From: Trichoplax sp. H2
Taxonomy: Eukaryota; Placozoa; Uniplacotomia; Trichoplacea
Assembly (NCBI GenBank): GCA_003344405.1
Contig: NOWV01000380.1
Location: forward strand, 1-30,498
DNA length: 30,498 nt
Reading direction: 5' to 3'
Shown: one piece after another, positions 11,701-23,553 of the stretch
How positions within the stretch are numbered: position 1 is the stretch's first letter
Layout of the letters: each line of letters opens with the position of its first letter
Made by a program: the position numbers and the translations under genes
Notes under the pieces: model-generated
What the model was told of the DNA's origin: nothing
Seen by the model: only the letters and a program-made list of their open reading frames with translations
Database searches by the model: none

Positions 11701-14385
11701 TAATACTATATTTAATTGATTTCCCAATGAAGATAAAATAGATTGCTATAAATCTTTTCATCTAATCATGAAATCAGCTGTAGCTATTGCTGAAAATTGA
11801 ACTCTTACATTGTTTGAATATCTTTACAAAACAAAACTCTTATAGTAAAGAAGTCTCTTGGAAATCGATTTTATAAAGGATTAACATTTAATAACAGACT
11901 CTTTGGATAACATTGCAGATTTTAATCAAGAATAATTACCAATCACCGATCAAAATCAATTAAGCACCTGCAGATTTACTAAGGTGAACAGAAAAAGAAA
12001 ATTTAACGATTTCTTAAGAAGCAAATTGGCGTTCTCTGGGCATCTGTGATTAATTATTCAATAAATAAGGTATGTTATCGTAAGGATAAATCTTTAAAAC
12101 ATATCAATAAGATCTAGAGTATCAACAAATTATTCAGGAAACTGCTTCATTCAAGTAGATTTTATTTCGATATAAGTTAAAGTAACTGATATAGGTACGG
12201 TACCGTAAGGTTTTAGCTATGAACTTAACTTTATTTTCTAATATTATTCTACCGGAATTTATAATAACTCCATATATTCAAATAACGAAAGATCTGCTAT
12301 GAAATACAAATATGCAGAATTTAAAATTAGCTAGTAATTGGGTCAGCTTAAAAGGAATAGATTATGGTCATTAAATTTATGTGTATCCAATTCAGGATTG
12401 AAAATTTCAATCTATGAATATAGCTTCCTCTTTGCTATAATTTCTGGATTTGGAGGTCTGAAGTTGTTATATACTTACGTTTAAACCACTTTTAGTAAAA
12501 ATACGGCATAATTTTCATAAAATGTCTTGCATTCCAAGTATCGTAAAGTTTAGTCGATATTCGATATATGATAGCTCACTCTTTAAAACTAATGGTAATA
12601 GTATTATTTTATATATATATATATTGATTAAAATAGTCATAACGTCACCCTTTCAAACGGTTTAAATTTTAGACAAGAGGAAGCGTATAATTAGAAAATT
12701 TCTCGGGTACTAATTCTGCATTTGTATAGAATTGCAAACATATCAAAGTAGCTATTGTGATTCTTAGAGATTCCCGATATAGGCCTAATCCCATTACTAG
12801 CTTCTTTACAACATAAAGATAAGACCTACATAAACAAAATATTGCTTTGATAAAGGAACGCAACTTACAGTAAAGTGCGAGTTTAGCATTATGAAAAATG
12901 AAGGCAAACTGCTGAATCTGGCGATATTATTGGCTCGTATCAGCAATCTCCATCGGGTGGGATATTGTAAAATTTATTAACTGTATCTAATTTTAACTTT
13001 AATTCGTGGTTCGTTCTGAAATTGGTAGCATATTCTACTATAAAAGATCATGCAAGAAGAGAATACTACATGGAAGTAGTGATACATCAACCAAGTATAC
13101 TAGATCCGGATTTATTTTGTTTATATTTCATACCATTGCAAGTAGATTCTGAAAAGTATTAAACATGCAAGAAGCGTTTCACTAATATTTAGTTTGCTCA
13201 TTGATTGATCGATCAAATAAGTGTTGCAAATTTTATCATGTATTCATTTTAATTATCAACAACATGATATAGATCAAGAACACATAATCAAGCCACTATT
13301 CACTTCTATCTGTATCAATTTAAGTTCTTTCACAACGATTTAAATACTTCATTACTTAGATGCAATTAATCATACTCTATAGCATCTTAGAATACAACTG
13401 CAATAGCAACTTAAACTAGATCACAAAATACTTCAGATCAAATATTTAATTCCAAACATTAAAAATCTACTCCATTACTATGAAGCAGAAGTACATCCAT
13501 AATAACGTTAACTGCTCTACCAAAAACATGTAACATACTGTGCATATACATTTTTTCTGTAGTAGATCTACGTTATAGAAACTATATAAATAATTACAAT
13601 TTTTTGTCTATTTTGATATAAAGAAATATGATAAGCTCTTTATTGCCTTGATATTTAAGCGTAACAAGAGCGTATTAAGAGAAAAATTTTAATGGCAATA
13701 GAACTGGTATAAAATTTTTCGATGACGAATAAATATCAGAAACGGAATCAATTATCAGTAACGCGAAGTAAAGCTTAATACAACGTATACGCTAGCCGAA
13801 ATTCAATTCAACAACACGAAAATTGAATAGATACGTTAATCATCATTAGTACATATATCATGCTGATGAAACATGTAAAATTGGTAATTCACTATTTAAA
13901 TCATCGTAGAAATCTAAATGCTTTAAAAATTATTTTAGAGAAATCTTACGTTAAAAATTGCAAATTATACATAGATCGGTAGGAAACTCTTATTATGAAA
14001 CAGGATAACTAAGATACGTAGGCAAATTGTTAATTTCCTTAAATTTTAATTTGCTCTCTTCCTGTCATCAGGCCTATTAAAATAATACATCCAACAATTA
14101 ATCATTAATTTTGAATGAATAGTAGATACTCGGTATAAACAAGCATAGCCTAATCTAACTGATATTTAAAATATTGCAAATGATAGTAAACTCTGTAAAA
14201 CAAATATAACTATTCGTTTAATATTCTGTCCTTCATTTAAAAACATTTACGATGCCTCCATGCATTCCCTCAAATTTACAACATATAAAATTTGTAGAGG
14301 TATGGATATCCGTAGGAAAGAACGGTTCATCATCCGATCAATAATATCGTTCAAACCGCTCACTTAGCCTATATGTTAAACTTGT
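8781..14385. other. AT-rich stretch without a supported gene
   Basis: About 5.6 kb of AT-rich sequence. Contents noted: a short (TA) tract at 12610-12625, and a 30-codon ATG frame at 12891-12983 (plus) whose base composition is richer in G and C than the flanks but which matches nothing I know. The open frames at 8965-9210 and 12669-12863 (both minus) lack recognisable motifs. No RNA gene was seen. Confidence 0.45.
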
Positions 14386-14490
14386 ATGCGAAAAATTTTA
14401 CTACTGACAGTTTTGTTCCATGCTATAGCTCTTGATGTACTATTTACTGCTATTACACTCTACAGCCAATATCTGACTGCCCAACAGTAA
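14386..14490 (+). CDS. Small ORF with signal-peptide-like N terminus (34 aa), hypothetical
   Basis: An ATG-started frame of 34 codons ends at TAA 14488-14490. Its N terminus has the classic layout of a secretory signal: a basic start (MRKIL), a hydrophobic run (LLTVLFHAIA) and small residues at about position 13-15 where a signal peptidase could cut. The remaining ~19 residues have no Cys and no dibasic processing site, so they do not look like a complete peptide precursor. It could be the first exon of a small secreted protein (a donor-like gtacta follows GCTCTTGAT inside the frame), a single-pass micropeptide, or chance. No homologue is recognised and there is no neighbouring gene. Confidence 0.25.
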   Translation: MRKILLLTVLFHAIALDVLFTAITLYSQYLTAQQ

Positions 14491-15900
14491 TACCTTCGTT
14501 ATTAATAAGTATGGACTATTAACTGAAATCTTATCCTATTCGAGCTTATCTTGAATATTCTGTGTTTAAATTAAGCTAATATAATCGAACTCATAATCTA
14601 CTACAGCTTCACTGTTTATCTCACGTAGTAGATACGTCAATAACTATATGTGATATATCTAAAATATAAAAATAAATAAGAATGTTAAGAATCAGTTTAT
14701 GCGTTCACTGCACAATAAAAGATTTGATACGCAGTCGATCACGTTATGATAGTTTGCCCAGTGTTCTTGTAGCCCAAGAAAAGATACTATATTTCTCGAT
14801 TTTTAAAGATAAGTAAGCTTTCACTATCCATTAATAGTTGGGATACAACAGTAGTTAAAGTGGATAATTTAACTTAAGTATGCAAAATAAATTTGGACAA
14901 TCGGATAATAATTAATAATTGAACACGTGACAAATGGAATTGCATCAACCTACTAAACAATATTACTTGGTAATAAATTATTAATAGCATACAACAGCTG
15001 GGCCATTTCGTTATGCTCTTATGAAGGTATTGACACTTGTATATGGTAGATAAAAATATTTTTGCTGTTAATTTATGCTCCTAAGTCATTTTTTTTTCGT
15101 TGACGAATCTTGACTAAAGACCAATCTGCCAAACTAACTATTTAAAAGAATGTTGTAAAGACGGTTATGTTGAAAAAATTTTTTATTTAGTGTCATAACT
15201 TTCTCATGCATTCGTAAATTACGCGCTTTATGAACTATATCACGCTGAAATTTCGATTTGATTAATTATCATACAGAGTTTATTTTAGCAAGAAAGTATT
15301 CTTTACGGTTCAACATAGATCATATCTCCAGACAGTGAGTATAAATTATAGTCTATATTGCAGTATATTTCTGTTTAGATGTAGATGTATTAGGAGCCGT
15401 GATAGAGCAATTGCGTATGATAGTACGATCAAATATGTGATTTGTGGCTTTCTTTACACTGTAAATGAATATATCAATCACCGTATGTTCTATACAGTCG
15501 TAGCTTATGTCATAGAGCAGCTGGATACGACATACACTGGATAATAGATGATCAAAGTTATAAAAACATAATAATATTATTCCGTATCATTGTTTGCAAT
15601 TGTTTTTTAATCACATGGGTTATTTACTCACATCATACTTTATTACATTGTATTAACAATATTTTATAGAGTTGCCATGCTTTTATTCATATTATTTAGG
15701 AGAAAAACAACTGTTGTCTACGATTATTATTATATAGAGAATTTAGTATGTTGCTAGACATCAATTGTAGGCTCAAACAGCATTGTATCTGAAATAATTC
15801 AATTGAAAAATGGGCGAGAGTAGTATTTATGGATCTATAGTTCGACAAACAACAATTAAAAGTTGTTTATTATCATATTTAAACAGTTAGTATGTTAAGT
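14491..15900. other. AT-rich stretch without a supported gene
   Basis: No recognised domain. A 69-codon plus-strand frame at 15335-15544 begins with GTG and has no known motif. I see nothing else of note. Confidence 0.4.
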
Positions 15901-16540
15901 AAAGTAGGGAGCCAGAATAAGATTAACCTAGCTCTTTAACAAACTAGTATAGCGCTGAGGGTTGCAATTGAAGTAAGTAGTATTGTCGATCCGTAAATTT
16001 TTGTTCTATAGTTATATGGGAATAAGGATAAATTCCGAATATTCAATATAGGAACTCGGTTAAGAAACAATAAATGATTAAGGTTGGGGAGAGGAATAAT
16101 ACAAGCTCGTATTAACTTATTCACAAAGTAGCATCCAAGCAATAAACGGATGAAATGATGGTTGATCCAAAATTAAAGGCGTAGTAGCGGCTTATTGGTG
16201 GCCATGCTAGCTGTGATTGCTATCGCTCGGCTGTAACTGTGGGTGGGAGAAGGCCAATAATTACCAATAGGAGGTAATAGATTATAATCAACAAGATAAG
16301 GTACCAGAAAAAACATCTATAGACGTGTTTTGCCCATATAATACTATTCCACGAAAATCTATAACGTCATACAATATGAAGTGGCAATCAAGATTGAAAA
16401 ACAACGTAAACAATACCGTCCAAATATCAATTGATGTAAGAGAAAAGCAGCTATTATATGGACTACTAATATTACTGTCAATAACTGAAACGTTGAATGG
16501 AAGTATGACCTGGTACCAAATAATTCTTTGATGTCGTTTA
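15900..16540. other. GC-richer patch, possible gene relic
   Basis: Sequence near 16150-16260 is richer in G and C than its flanks. On the minus strand it contains a strong splice-acceptor-like tract (ccttctcccacccacag, about 16238-16254). Two open frames of 68 codons flank it: 15936-16142 (minus, starts at TTG) and 16325-16531 (plus). Neither carries a motif I recognise. A short inverted repeat (attacc ... ggtaat) lies near 16260-16278. It may be a gene relic or a regulatory element; I cannot decide. Confidence 0.25.
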
Positions 16541-19270
16541 TCTAGCTACTGACAAACATGAATAAGATAATGATAGATTAATTTTGAGAGAAAACATGTT
16601 ACTAAAGTTTCTTACTATTTACTGTGGTATATCATTTTAATGATTGATATTGTTTTTAGTGATGATGATCTTAAATCATGATTCTTAGTGTGATCTCCTA
16701 TTAATCATTATAATCTAATGATAGCATATTATCCAATAATAGTCACTGAGAGTAATGGTCATTACATTATCTTTATATAGCTAATTTATATGTCTAAATT
16801 GATAACCTGGGTTGCATCATGCCTATAAATTATCATAAAATAATCAATAAGATATTCTGTATGGAGATCCATAACTTGAAAATATACTATGCTGCTGTAA
16901 TTCTATACTACAGTAGAAAAATTAAGAGAGAGAAAATGAGTGTGACTACACATCGTGATATAGCATTAAGGCTAGAGACGATTTGGCGCAGCTGTATAGT
17001 ACTGTAGAGTAGATTATTGGTTGTATCCTCTCTTCTTATCCACCAAAAGGTTTATTATTTTGTAATGAATATCTCCCATTGACATTAAATTAACTACGTT
17101 TAGATTACTTCAATCGAACACATTGGTGATATGGAGAGCTTTCAACACAATATGTGTATCGATTTTGTAGATATTAAATTGAAAGAAAAAGAATTCAATC
17201 GTAGTAGATACGAATATTTACAAAATTGTTCAACCATGCATATAAAAATAACCTTTATAATAGATCACAGTGTGTTATTTTCATATTAGTTCGATTTATT
17301 ACAGAACACACCGGGTTGAAATCGATATAAAGAATGTTCAAATATAATAGTCGGTAATTGTGCGGTGTAAAATTATATTAATTTTGTTACAATCACTTTG
17401 AAGTTAAGCGAATTGATAGCGATAAGTAAAATGATTATAAAGATAATAAAAAAAAACCAGACATAAAGCCAAAGAATGAGAACAGCCCCGAGCTATAACT
17501 TAATAAAATTAGAGGTATTAATTTGGGCCAATAATAATAGATGACAAAGCTATCATCATTTTATCAATCAAACAATATACTGTATTATGACGACAATTAT
17601 TTTATCATTTAACTCTTCTCCATTGTCAATATTAACTATTTTTGATGTAATGCATTCTATTGCCGTGGATCAATAGGAAAAGCTATGATGCCTCAAGGTG
17701 GCAATAGTGCAGGCTTTGAATAACTGTATTCAATCCTTTTACTTAAATGTTACGACTTTGAATCTAGTATTGTCTGCAATATATAATAAAGTCGACAAAT
17801 CAACGCTATTCTACGATAGACAATATACTTGTAGCGGGAGTTAGCAGTGCGCATGTTAATGACGAAAGCATTTCGATCAACTATTCTGACGTTGTTAAAA
17901 TAGTTATATTGATTTTTTTCTTATTGATTACCATATCAAACAACAACGGATTGAAATACAATTAGAATACATGAATAAACAAAAAGCAGTGTTAAAAAAG
18001 TCAAGAGATTAATATATGTCAGCGAGTGGGTGTTTGTAGGATCAAAAAAATTACCCCTAACGATAACCTTCAACACTGAATCCATTTTATGCGCTAACCA
18101 ATTTTAGGAGGTAAATCAACTTATTTTTTTTACTCCATATTAGTAGTTAATTTTTTCGATATTCCTCAATTCTCGGTAAACAGACTTAATTTACTTAAAG
18201 AAACAGAAAAATAAATCTTTCTCTCTGTACTGTATCAATACTTGGAGTTACTTATTAAGTACTTCCGAAATATAAAGCTTTTTTTGTCTCTACGTACTTT
18301 AATAACAACGTCCTGTTTTGAAACTATTGTAGAAACTAAAATTCGTCGTAACAGCCGTCTAATGTGGAAAAAGTAAATTATTTATCAACCGCGTGGTAAA
18401 AAAGTTACCCTTGATTGTCTTATACATCATTAAATTATCAACATTGTATCACACATTTGCTAAAATCTTGTTACCGCGGAGAATACAACATCAAGTTTTG
18501 GTACATTATTCCTCGGTTAATCTTTCTTGGGATAGAGCTAGATTAAAGCTGAAAATTTGAAAGATACAGGCACAAAATAAATATATTCACACGAAGAAAA
18601 ACGTCAGGTAAAGATTTAGTAATTAAGAATTCTTCGCTGTCATGACTATGATATCCTGTCATAATAGTCTATTGATTTATCAAAATAAGAATCAAAACGG
18701 TTGTGTCCCAACTTCTCACATTGGTAGAGCGTGTTTTTCCGATTTTTTATTTTTTTCGATAAATCACTTTTGATCATGTTAAATTTTGATGCTTGCCAAT
18801 ACCACATTATAATAATTACTCTGACACTATCTTTGACATATAAAGATTATTGGTGATACGTAGTAATACTTATTTTTATCTGTTAATCACTAATCAGATT
18901 ATATTTCTTTTTTATTTTAATAAGTTGTCTATAGATTCTCTAACGCGTCAAATTGGCATTGCCGAAATTAAGTAACTATTCTACTTTTGAAACCTTTCTG
19001 AAGAAATTAAATCTACTGGGTTCAATTCTTAATTTATAATTAAATTATAAATTTTTCAAGTTCAAAGTAGCAAAAGTGCAAATTGAATAAAAGGATAGTA
19101 GTCAAAAACATCGTCGAAAGTTATAAAAGATTATAATTTTCATTCACATCTTGAAAAAGGGATTTTGGTTGTAGAAGAGGTTGGTGGCATTTTTATTCCA
19201 TAATCACCAACATTTGGGACTAATATTTCAATCAAGGAAGAGAAAATAGCACCACTATTATCTATTCAAC
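16541..19270. other. AT-rich intergenic region upstream of the GPCR
   Basis: No supported gene. About 90 bp before the receptor ATG there is an inverted repeat, GTTGGTG (19180-19186) and CACCAAC (19205-19211), with an 18-base loop. If transcribed it would form a small stem-loop in the 5' leader. No clear TATA box or splice acceptor just before the ATG was identified. Confidence 0.4.
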
Positions 19271-20374
19271 ATGAGCAATACTTCAAATGCGACTATTGCA
19301 CCTACAATTAACTCTAACGAGTTGATAAACGAGTCTATAAGACAAATCAATACGGCTAAAATTGCCTTGATATCCCTTGCTTTGATATTGTCTGCTACTG
19401 GTGTTTTCATCATTACCTTCACCATAATCAAAATCAAGCGATTACTGAATTTTACCAACGTATTGGTATTAAATTTGTGCTGGTCATCACTGTTATTAGC
19501 CATCACTGGCCTAGTAAATGCTCTCAGTGACATTAATGCCGGCTTTCAAACATGGCAATTTGGAGATTTTGCTTGCCGATTTATTAAGTCAATGTTTTTT
19601 ATGGTATCGGTCGTAATTGCTTATACCTTGGTAGCTGTATCATATGCTAGATTTCGGATTATATGTCAACCTTTCCGTCCACCACCGGAACGCCATTACG
19701 CTTATTTCGTAATAGCGGCAGTTTGGATCGTAGGTATTGCTTGTGGCATACCCTATTTTCTTTCCTTACATGTTATTCAATTACGTGGAAGCCCATTCTG
19801 TAGTTTTAATACGGTCCCTCCTGCTCTAAACATAGATCAACGGAAAGGCTACTTGATTGGACTTACCATAGTTATCTTCGCAATACCGTTCCTCCTCCAA
19901 GCAGCTCTTAATATTTCCATCGCTACCGCTATGAACACCGGCAAACCCAAAATATTTATCGACCCTAAAGATGATAAAATAGCCGGTGTCAAGCGACAGC
20001 TTACCCTGATGTCAATAGCTCTGGTGATTATTTTCTTTGTAACATGGCTGCCTTACTATATATTGATTTTATTGCAAACATTTGGTCATATATCACTTCT
20101 CCAATTTCAAGGGGACGTAGTTTTGTACTATCAAAATGTTCGAATCTTTCTTCTAATAAGAGATTTGCTCTCTGGGCTAATTTATTGCTCGTCTATATTT
20201 AATGTTGGAATCTTGTATATATTCAATCCTCACTTTAAAGCTGCATTAAAACGCGCCTTATACTGTTCAACACCACATAGACGCGCCCGTGTCGAATCAG
20301 AGGTTACCATTACAGAACGCTCTATGTCAGTAGTTAGTTCGATGATGGCTGGTAAAATTGATATGAAATATTAA
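19271..20374 (+). CDS. Rhodopsin-like (class A) G-protein-coupled receptor, divergent, intronless
   Basis: A seven-transmembrane receptor of 367 aa, expected in the plasma membrane and coupled to G proteins. Approximate segments: TM1 29-52, TM2 63-84, TM3 101-125, TM4 143-164, TM5 194-218, TM6 244-268, TM7 291-316. The first 28 residues carry N-glycosylation sites at N3, N6 and N20, as expected for an outside N terminus. Class A marks present: C102 (top of TM3) and C177 (second extracellular loop) for the conserved disulfide, W152 in TM4, P206 in TM5, TWLP 258-261 in TM6, and FNPHFK at 318-323 opening helix 8, with C332 as a likely palmitoylation site. Marks altered: TM1 Asn is V45, TM2 Asp is S73, DRY is ARF (126-128), and NPxxY is NVGIL (311-315). 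The ATG is the first in frame. The ligand is not predictable; the altered motifs make an expanded lineage-specific receptor family likely. A 91-codon frame on the opposite strand is a shadow. Confidence 0.93.
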   Translation: MSNTSNATIAPTINSNELINESIRQINTAKIALISLALILSATGVFIITFTIIKIKRLLNFTNVLVLNLCWSSLLLAITGLVNALSDINAGFQTWQFGDFACRFIKSMFFMVSVVIAYTLVAVSYARFRIICQPFRPPPERHYAYFVIAAVWIVGIACGIPYFLSLHVIQLRGSPFCSFNTVPPALNIDQRKGYLIGLTIVIFAIPFLLQAALNISIATAMNTGKPKIFIDPKDDKIAGVKRQLTLMSIALVIIFFVTWLPYYILILLQTFGHISLLQFQGDVVLYYQNVRIFLLIRDLLSGLIYCSSIFNVGILYIFNPHFKAALKRALYCSTPHRRARVESEVTITERSMSVVSSMMAGKIDMKY

Positions 20375-21519
20375 ACAACGACTAAAGGCTATTCTCTACT
20401 AGCCTCAACATAACTGAAGACTAAATTTTCAAAAATGTATCCTATAACTTATCTGTAATAATAACAATCATTGATCTTGACCTTTCAAGACATACGCAAG
20501 ATAAGATCATTTTTTTCGGGCTCTTTTCTCATCGAAAAATCGATCTAATTAAATAGATAATACAATGATTGTATCTAATATGACTTAAGGGAAAGTCTAC
20601 TACTTTAATGTAAGTGTAAGTTGTTACATTTTTGCTTTATTTTGTTACAGCCGTACTTTTCTTGAATAGTAAAATACTTAGACTTTATTCTTATCCTGTA
20701 GCTATCATTATCTTGCGAAAGATATCATTTAATTTTAACTAACATTATTCTCAGTGTTATTTATTACTTAAAAATATCTACATTGACATCAATAGCATCC
20801 GGCAATCCGGTAGTACCATTAGTGTCTTCTATTCTCTTTATGGAGATTGAACCATTCTATACTATTCATTTTTCTTATCACATTAAATGACTAGACTGAT
20901 TAACGCTACGAGATAGCCATTCTGTAAAATTTCTCTACTATATTTCGATTTTATTACTTTGCATACTTAAATTGCATCTCTTTCTTAGCATCCAATGTTT
21001 CGCATTAATTAGTACATCGAATACTAAAATATATTTGTATAATATTTCTATGTACATGTCTACTAATGCTTATTTGCTATTTATGTCTTTATATTCACTA
21101 TCATATCTTCGTATCATGTGTAGATGCGAGCATTTAAGTTGTTTAAGAATACATCGTACATATGGAGATTGTTTACTTAATATGGATTATTCCGTAAAGT
21201 AACCGATTTTCTAAGGCCTTCTCCCATCTATTCTTGTATCATTATACTCGCGCAGTTGCGACAGATTAATTTAGTGTCTTTCCTCATCTACTTACTACTT
21301 CTTATGAGGCACTTAATGTCATTATCATAAAATACTCTTATCCTTTCCACCATCTAAAATATGCATGCTGGTAAATGATTAACTTGCTATGTTCACTCAT
21401 TGAAGATAAAGAGATTGCTTACTACTGATACCTATAGAATGAAATATGTATAATTAACCTTATTCCTCTCCTAATCATTAACGTCTGTCAAGAACAATAC
21501 TAAAAATTACATAAAAATA
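20375..21519. other. AT-rich region downstream of the GPCR
   Basis: No gene recognised. A plus-strand frame at 20972-21202 begins at a TTG codon and shows no domain. The receptor's 3' end should lie here, but I found no unambiguous AATAAA close to the stop codon. Confidence 0.4.
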
Positions 21520-21661
21520 TTTTCAGTAATTGTAATTATAACTTGATTCTATTGCTATATGCCGGTATAATATCGTTCGAGTTGTTTAAATTTTCAGTAG
21601 TTGTAATTATAACTTGATTCTATTACTATATGCCAGCATAATATCGTTTGAATTGTATAAT
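21520..21661. repeat. Two-copy tandem duplication, 71-bp unit
   Basis: Positions 21520-21590 and 21591-21661 are head-to-tail copies starting with ttttcagta. They differ at a handful of sites, mostly transitions (for example gccggtataa against gccagcataa), and no indel is needed to align them over most of the unit. No open frame runs through both copies. This looks like a simple, moderately old local duplication in non-coding DNA. Confidence 0.9.
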
Positions 21662-23187
21662 AAACTTTACTTTGAGATTATGCATCTTTAGTTATAGATT
21701 TTTGAGGAGTTCAGATAGAACTAGCATGAATGTAGCCATAACAATACTACTGTCTGTGTTTAAACTATATTTAGTATCGTGATCTAATATCATTTAGTCT
21801 ATTAAACCTGATAACATCAACAACTAGCATCCTTGTTAAATTGATTTTAAAATCCACGATATCGAGGTTGTATCCATAGCAAGCATGACGTGATGATAAT
21901 TATAATTAATTGGATTTGTTACGCTATCAAAATGTAGCATGATGTTTATGGAGCTAATAGCAGATGTTTTAAAAATTTCAATAATATGTATAACATATAT
22001 ATAATTATTGGCGTTAAACACATTCTCATAGTGTGTTTTCTTGCAATCAAAGCTTTTGATTTACGCTAGATGTCTCATGAAAGTAGAGCTAAGGTGATAA
22101 TTAATGATCGTTATCTATTTTTGGACCGCTACAATGCTAAAGGATAATAAGTTTACCGTACTCAACTTGTACCAAAACGATATCGGGTTATTCATATAAA
22201 TAGTGAACGCTGCTTCCATTTTATTTTACTCTCAATTAATTAACCATAATGATAGAACAATAAATTAGCATAATAAATGATAATAGCATAGTTAAGTAGC
22301 CTACGCTACTTTTCTAAACCAGCTTGCTAATTGTCTGACATGGTAATCATTGTGATGATATCTTGTCGTTACTACTCTATTAGAAATGCTAGTATTATCG
22401 CAATTTTACTTATATAATTTTCGTAACTTTATTTTGAGAATACAGTTATAGAAACCACTGAACACCAATCTACAGCAGAAAGTTGAGCTTGCTTTATAGA
22501 GTAAATATCACTGACGCTAAATTTCAGTTTTAGTTACGAGCATTATTGCGGTTTTGCTATGTAATCTCGTTGTTTAAATAGACGCGGGTTGCCTAGTGGC
22601 ACTACTGACATCCAATAGCAAAGGTTAGTAACAAAAAGATGAAAGTATATTAATGTAGCTTTATTTATTCCTCATTATCTTAGTATCGTATCTTTTGAAT
22701 ATTAGGCGTAATTATAAAATTGCTGTAGGCAACTCACCTATACAGTATAACATGTGATCAAATGATTATACGCACGAATGATTCCTTATTTTAGCGATCA
22801 TATTTGCAATTGTGTATCGCATAGAAAAATACAACTTCCTTTTTCTTGTAAATGGAGGCCACTGCTTAATAGCCATAAGTCACGAAGACTTGATTATATT
22901 ATCGCAATGCTGCATTGTAACATAGTAGATTGATATGTACGACCTCGTATGTATTTATCTTTTAGAGAATTATAAAGATTCAATTTCAGGTAGATGCTAC
23001 TAAAAATACCGTATAACGACGGTACTTTAAAATAATAACAAATGATAGCAATGATAATAGATATTTATTCCGGCGTGAGTGTCGCATTTGTTTGATTATG
23101 AATTTTTCTCCAAACAATATTGTAATTATCGTCTTCAACCTACTGATTCCAAAATCAGCTAGTTTTTAAAAGAACGGATGGTGTTAC
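21662..23187. other. AT-rich stretch without a supported gene
   Basis: No recognised coding sequence. The open frame at 21836-22021 (minus) is short and without motif. A slightly GC-richer patch near 22580-22610 was checked for a tRNA and does not fold as one. Confidence 0.4.
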
Positions 23188-23232
23188 CTAGAGACCCTGT
23201 ACTAAAAAAGTTCTTTAGTCCAGGGTCTCTAG
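23188..23232. repeat. Near-perfect 45-nt hairpin, CTAGAGACCC family, copy 2
   Basis: Twelve perfect outer pairs (CTAGAGACCCTG at 23188-23199 with CAGGGTCTCTAG at 23221-23232) are followed by one T/C mismatch, six more pairs (ACTAAA with TTTAGT) and a seven-base loop. The ends and the inner words match the shorter palindrome at 1081-1110. It could be a tiny inverted-repeat element, a remnant of the termini of a DNA transposon, or a structured RNA or protein-binding site. No flanking coding sequence explains it. Confidence 0.8.
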
Positions 23233-23553
23233 TGTTTCTTCGCTTTCAATTGTGCAATAGTAGCATCCGGACTAAAGATTTCTTTTGTCTAATTTTGTTT
23301 ACGATGGCTGTTTTATATTAGATTAATGAAATAGCTCATTAATACTGGCAGATGCAATAACTTTACCACATATCTAGCATTCTTATCTAAAAGAATTTTA
23401 TCTTTAACGTAGAAAAAAATGTTATGACCTTACTTTACTTAAAGAGGTAGTGCCATCATGACTCCTTCATACTGCAATCATTATATTTTGTACCCTTAAA
23501 ACTTGCTTAGTAAATATATCGAACCATATATGAATTGATTGCATTAACGTAAG

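Noticed and set aside
12610-12625. (TA)n tract
   Set aside because: A short simple repeat, expected in AT-rich DNA; not a feature of interest.
19258-19533. 91-codon minus-strand frame opposite the GPCR start
   Set aside because: It is a shadow of the receptor coding sequence and has no independent support.
22575-22610. tRNA-like start (gggttgcctagtggc)
   Set aside because: No matching acceptor 3' strand, T-arm or GGTTCGA-type B box follows.
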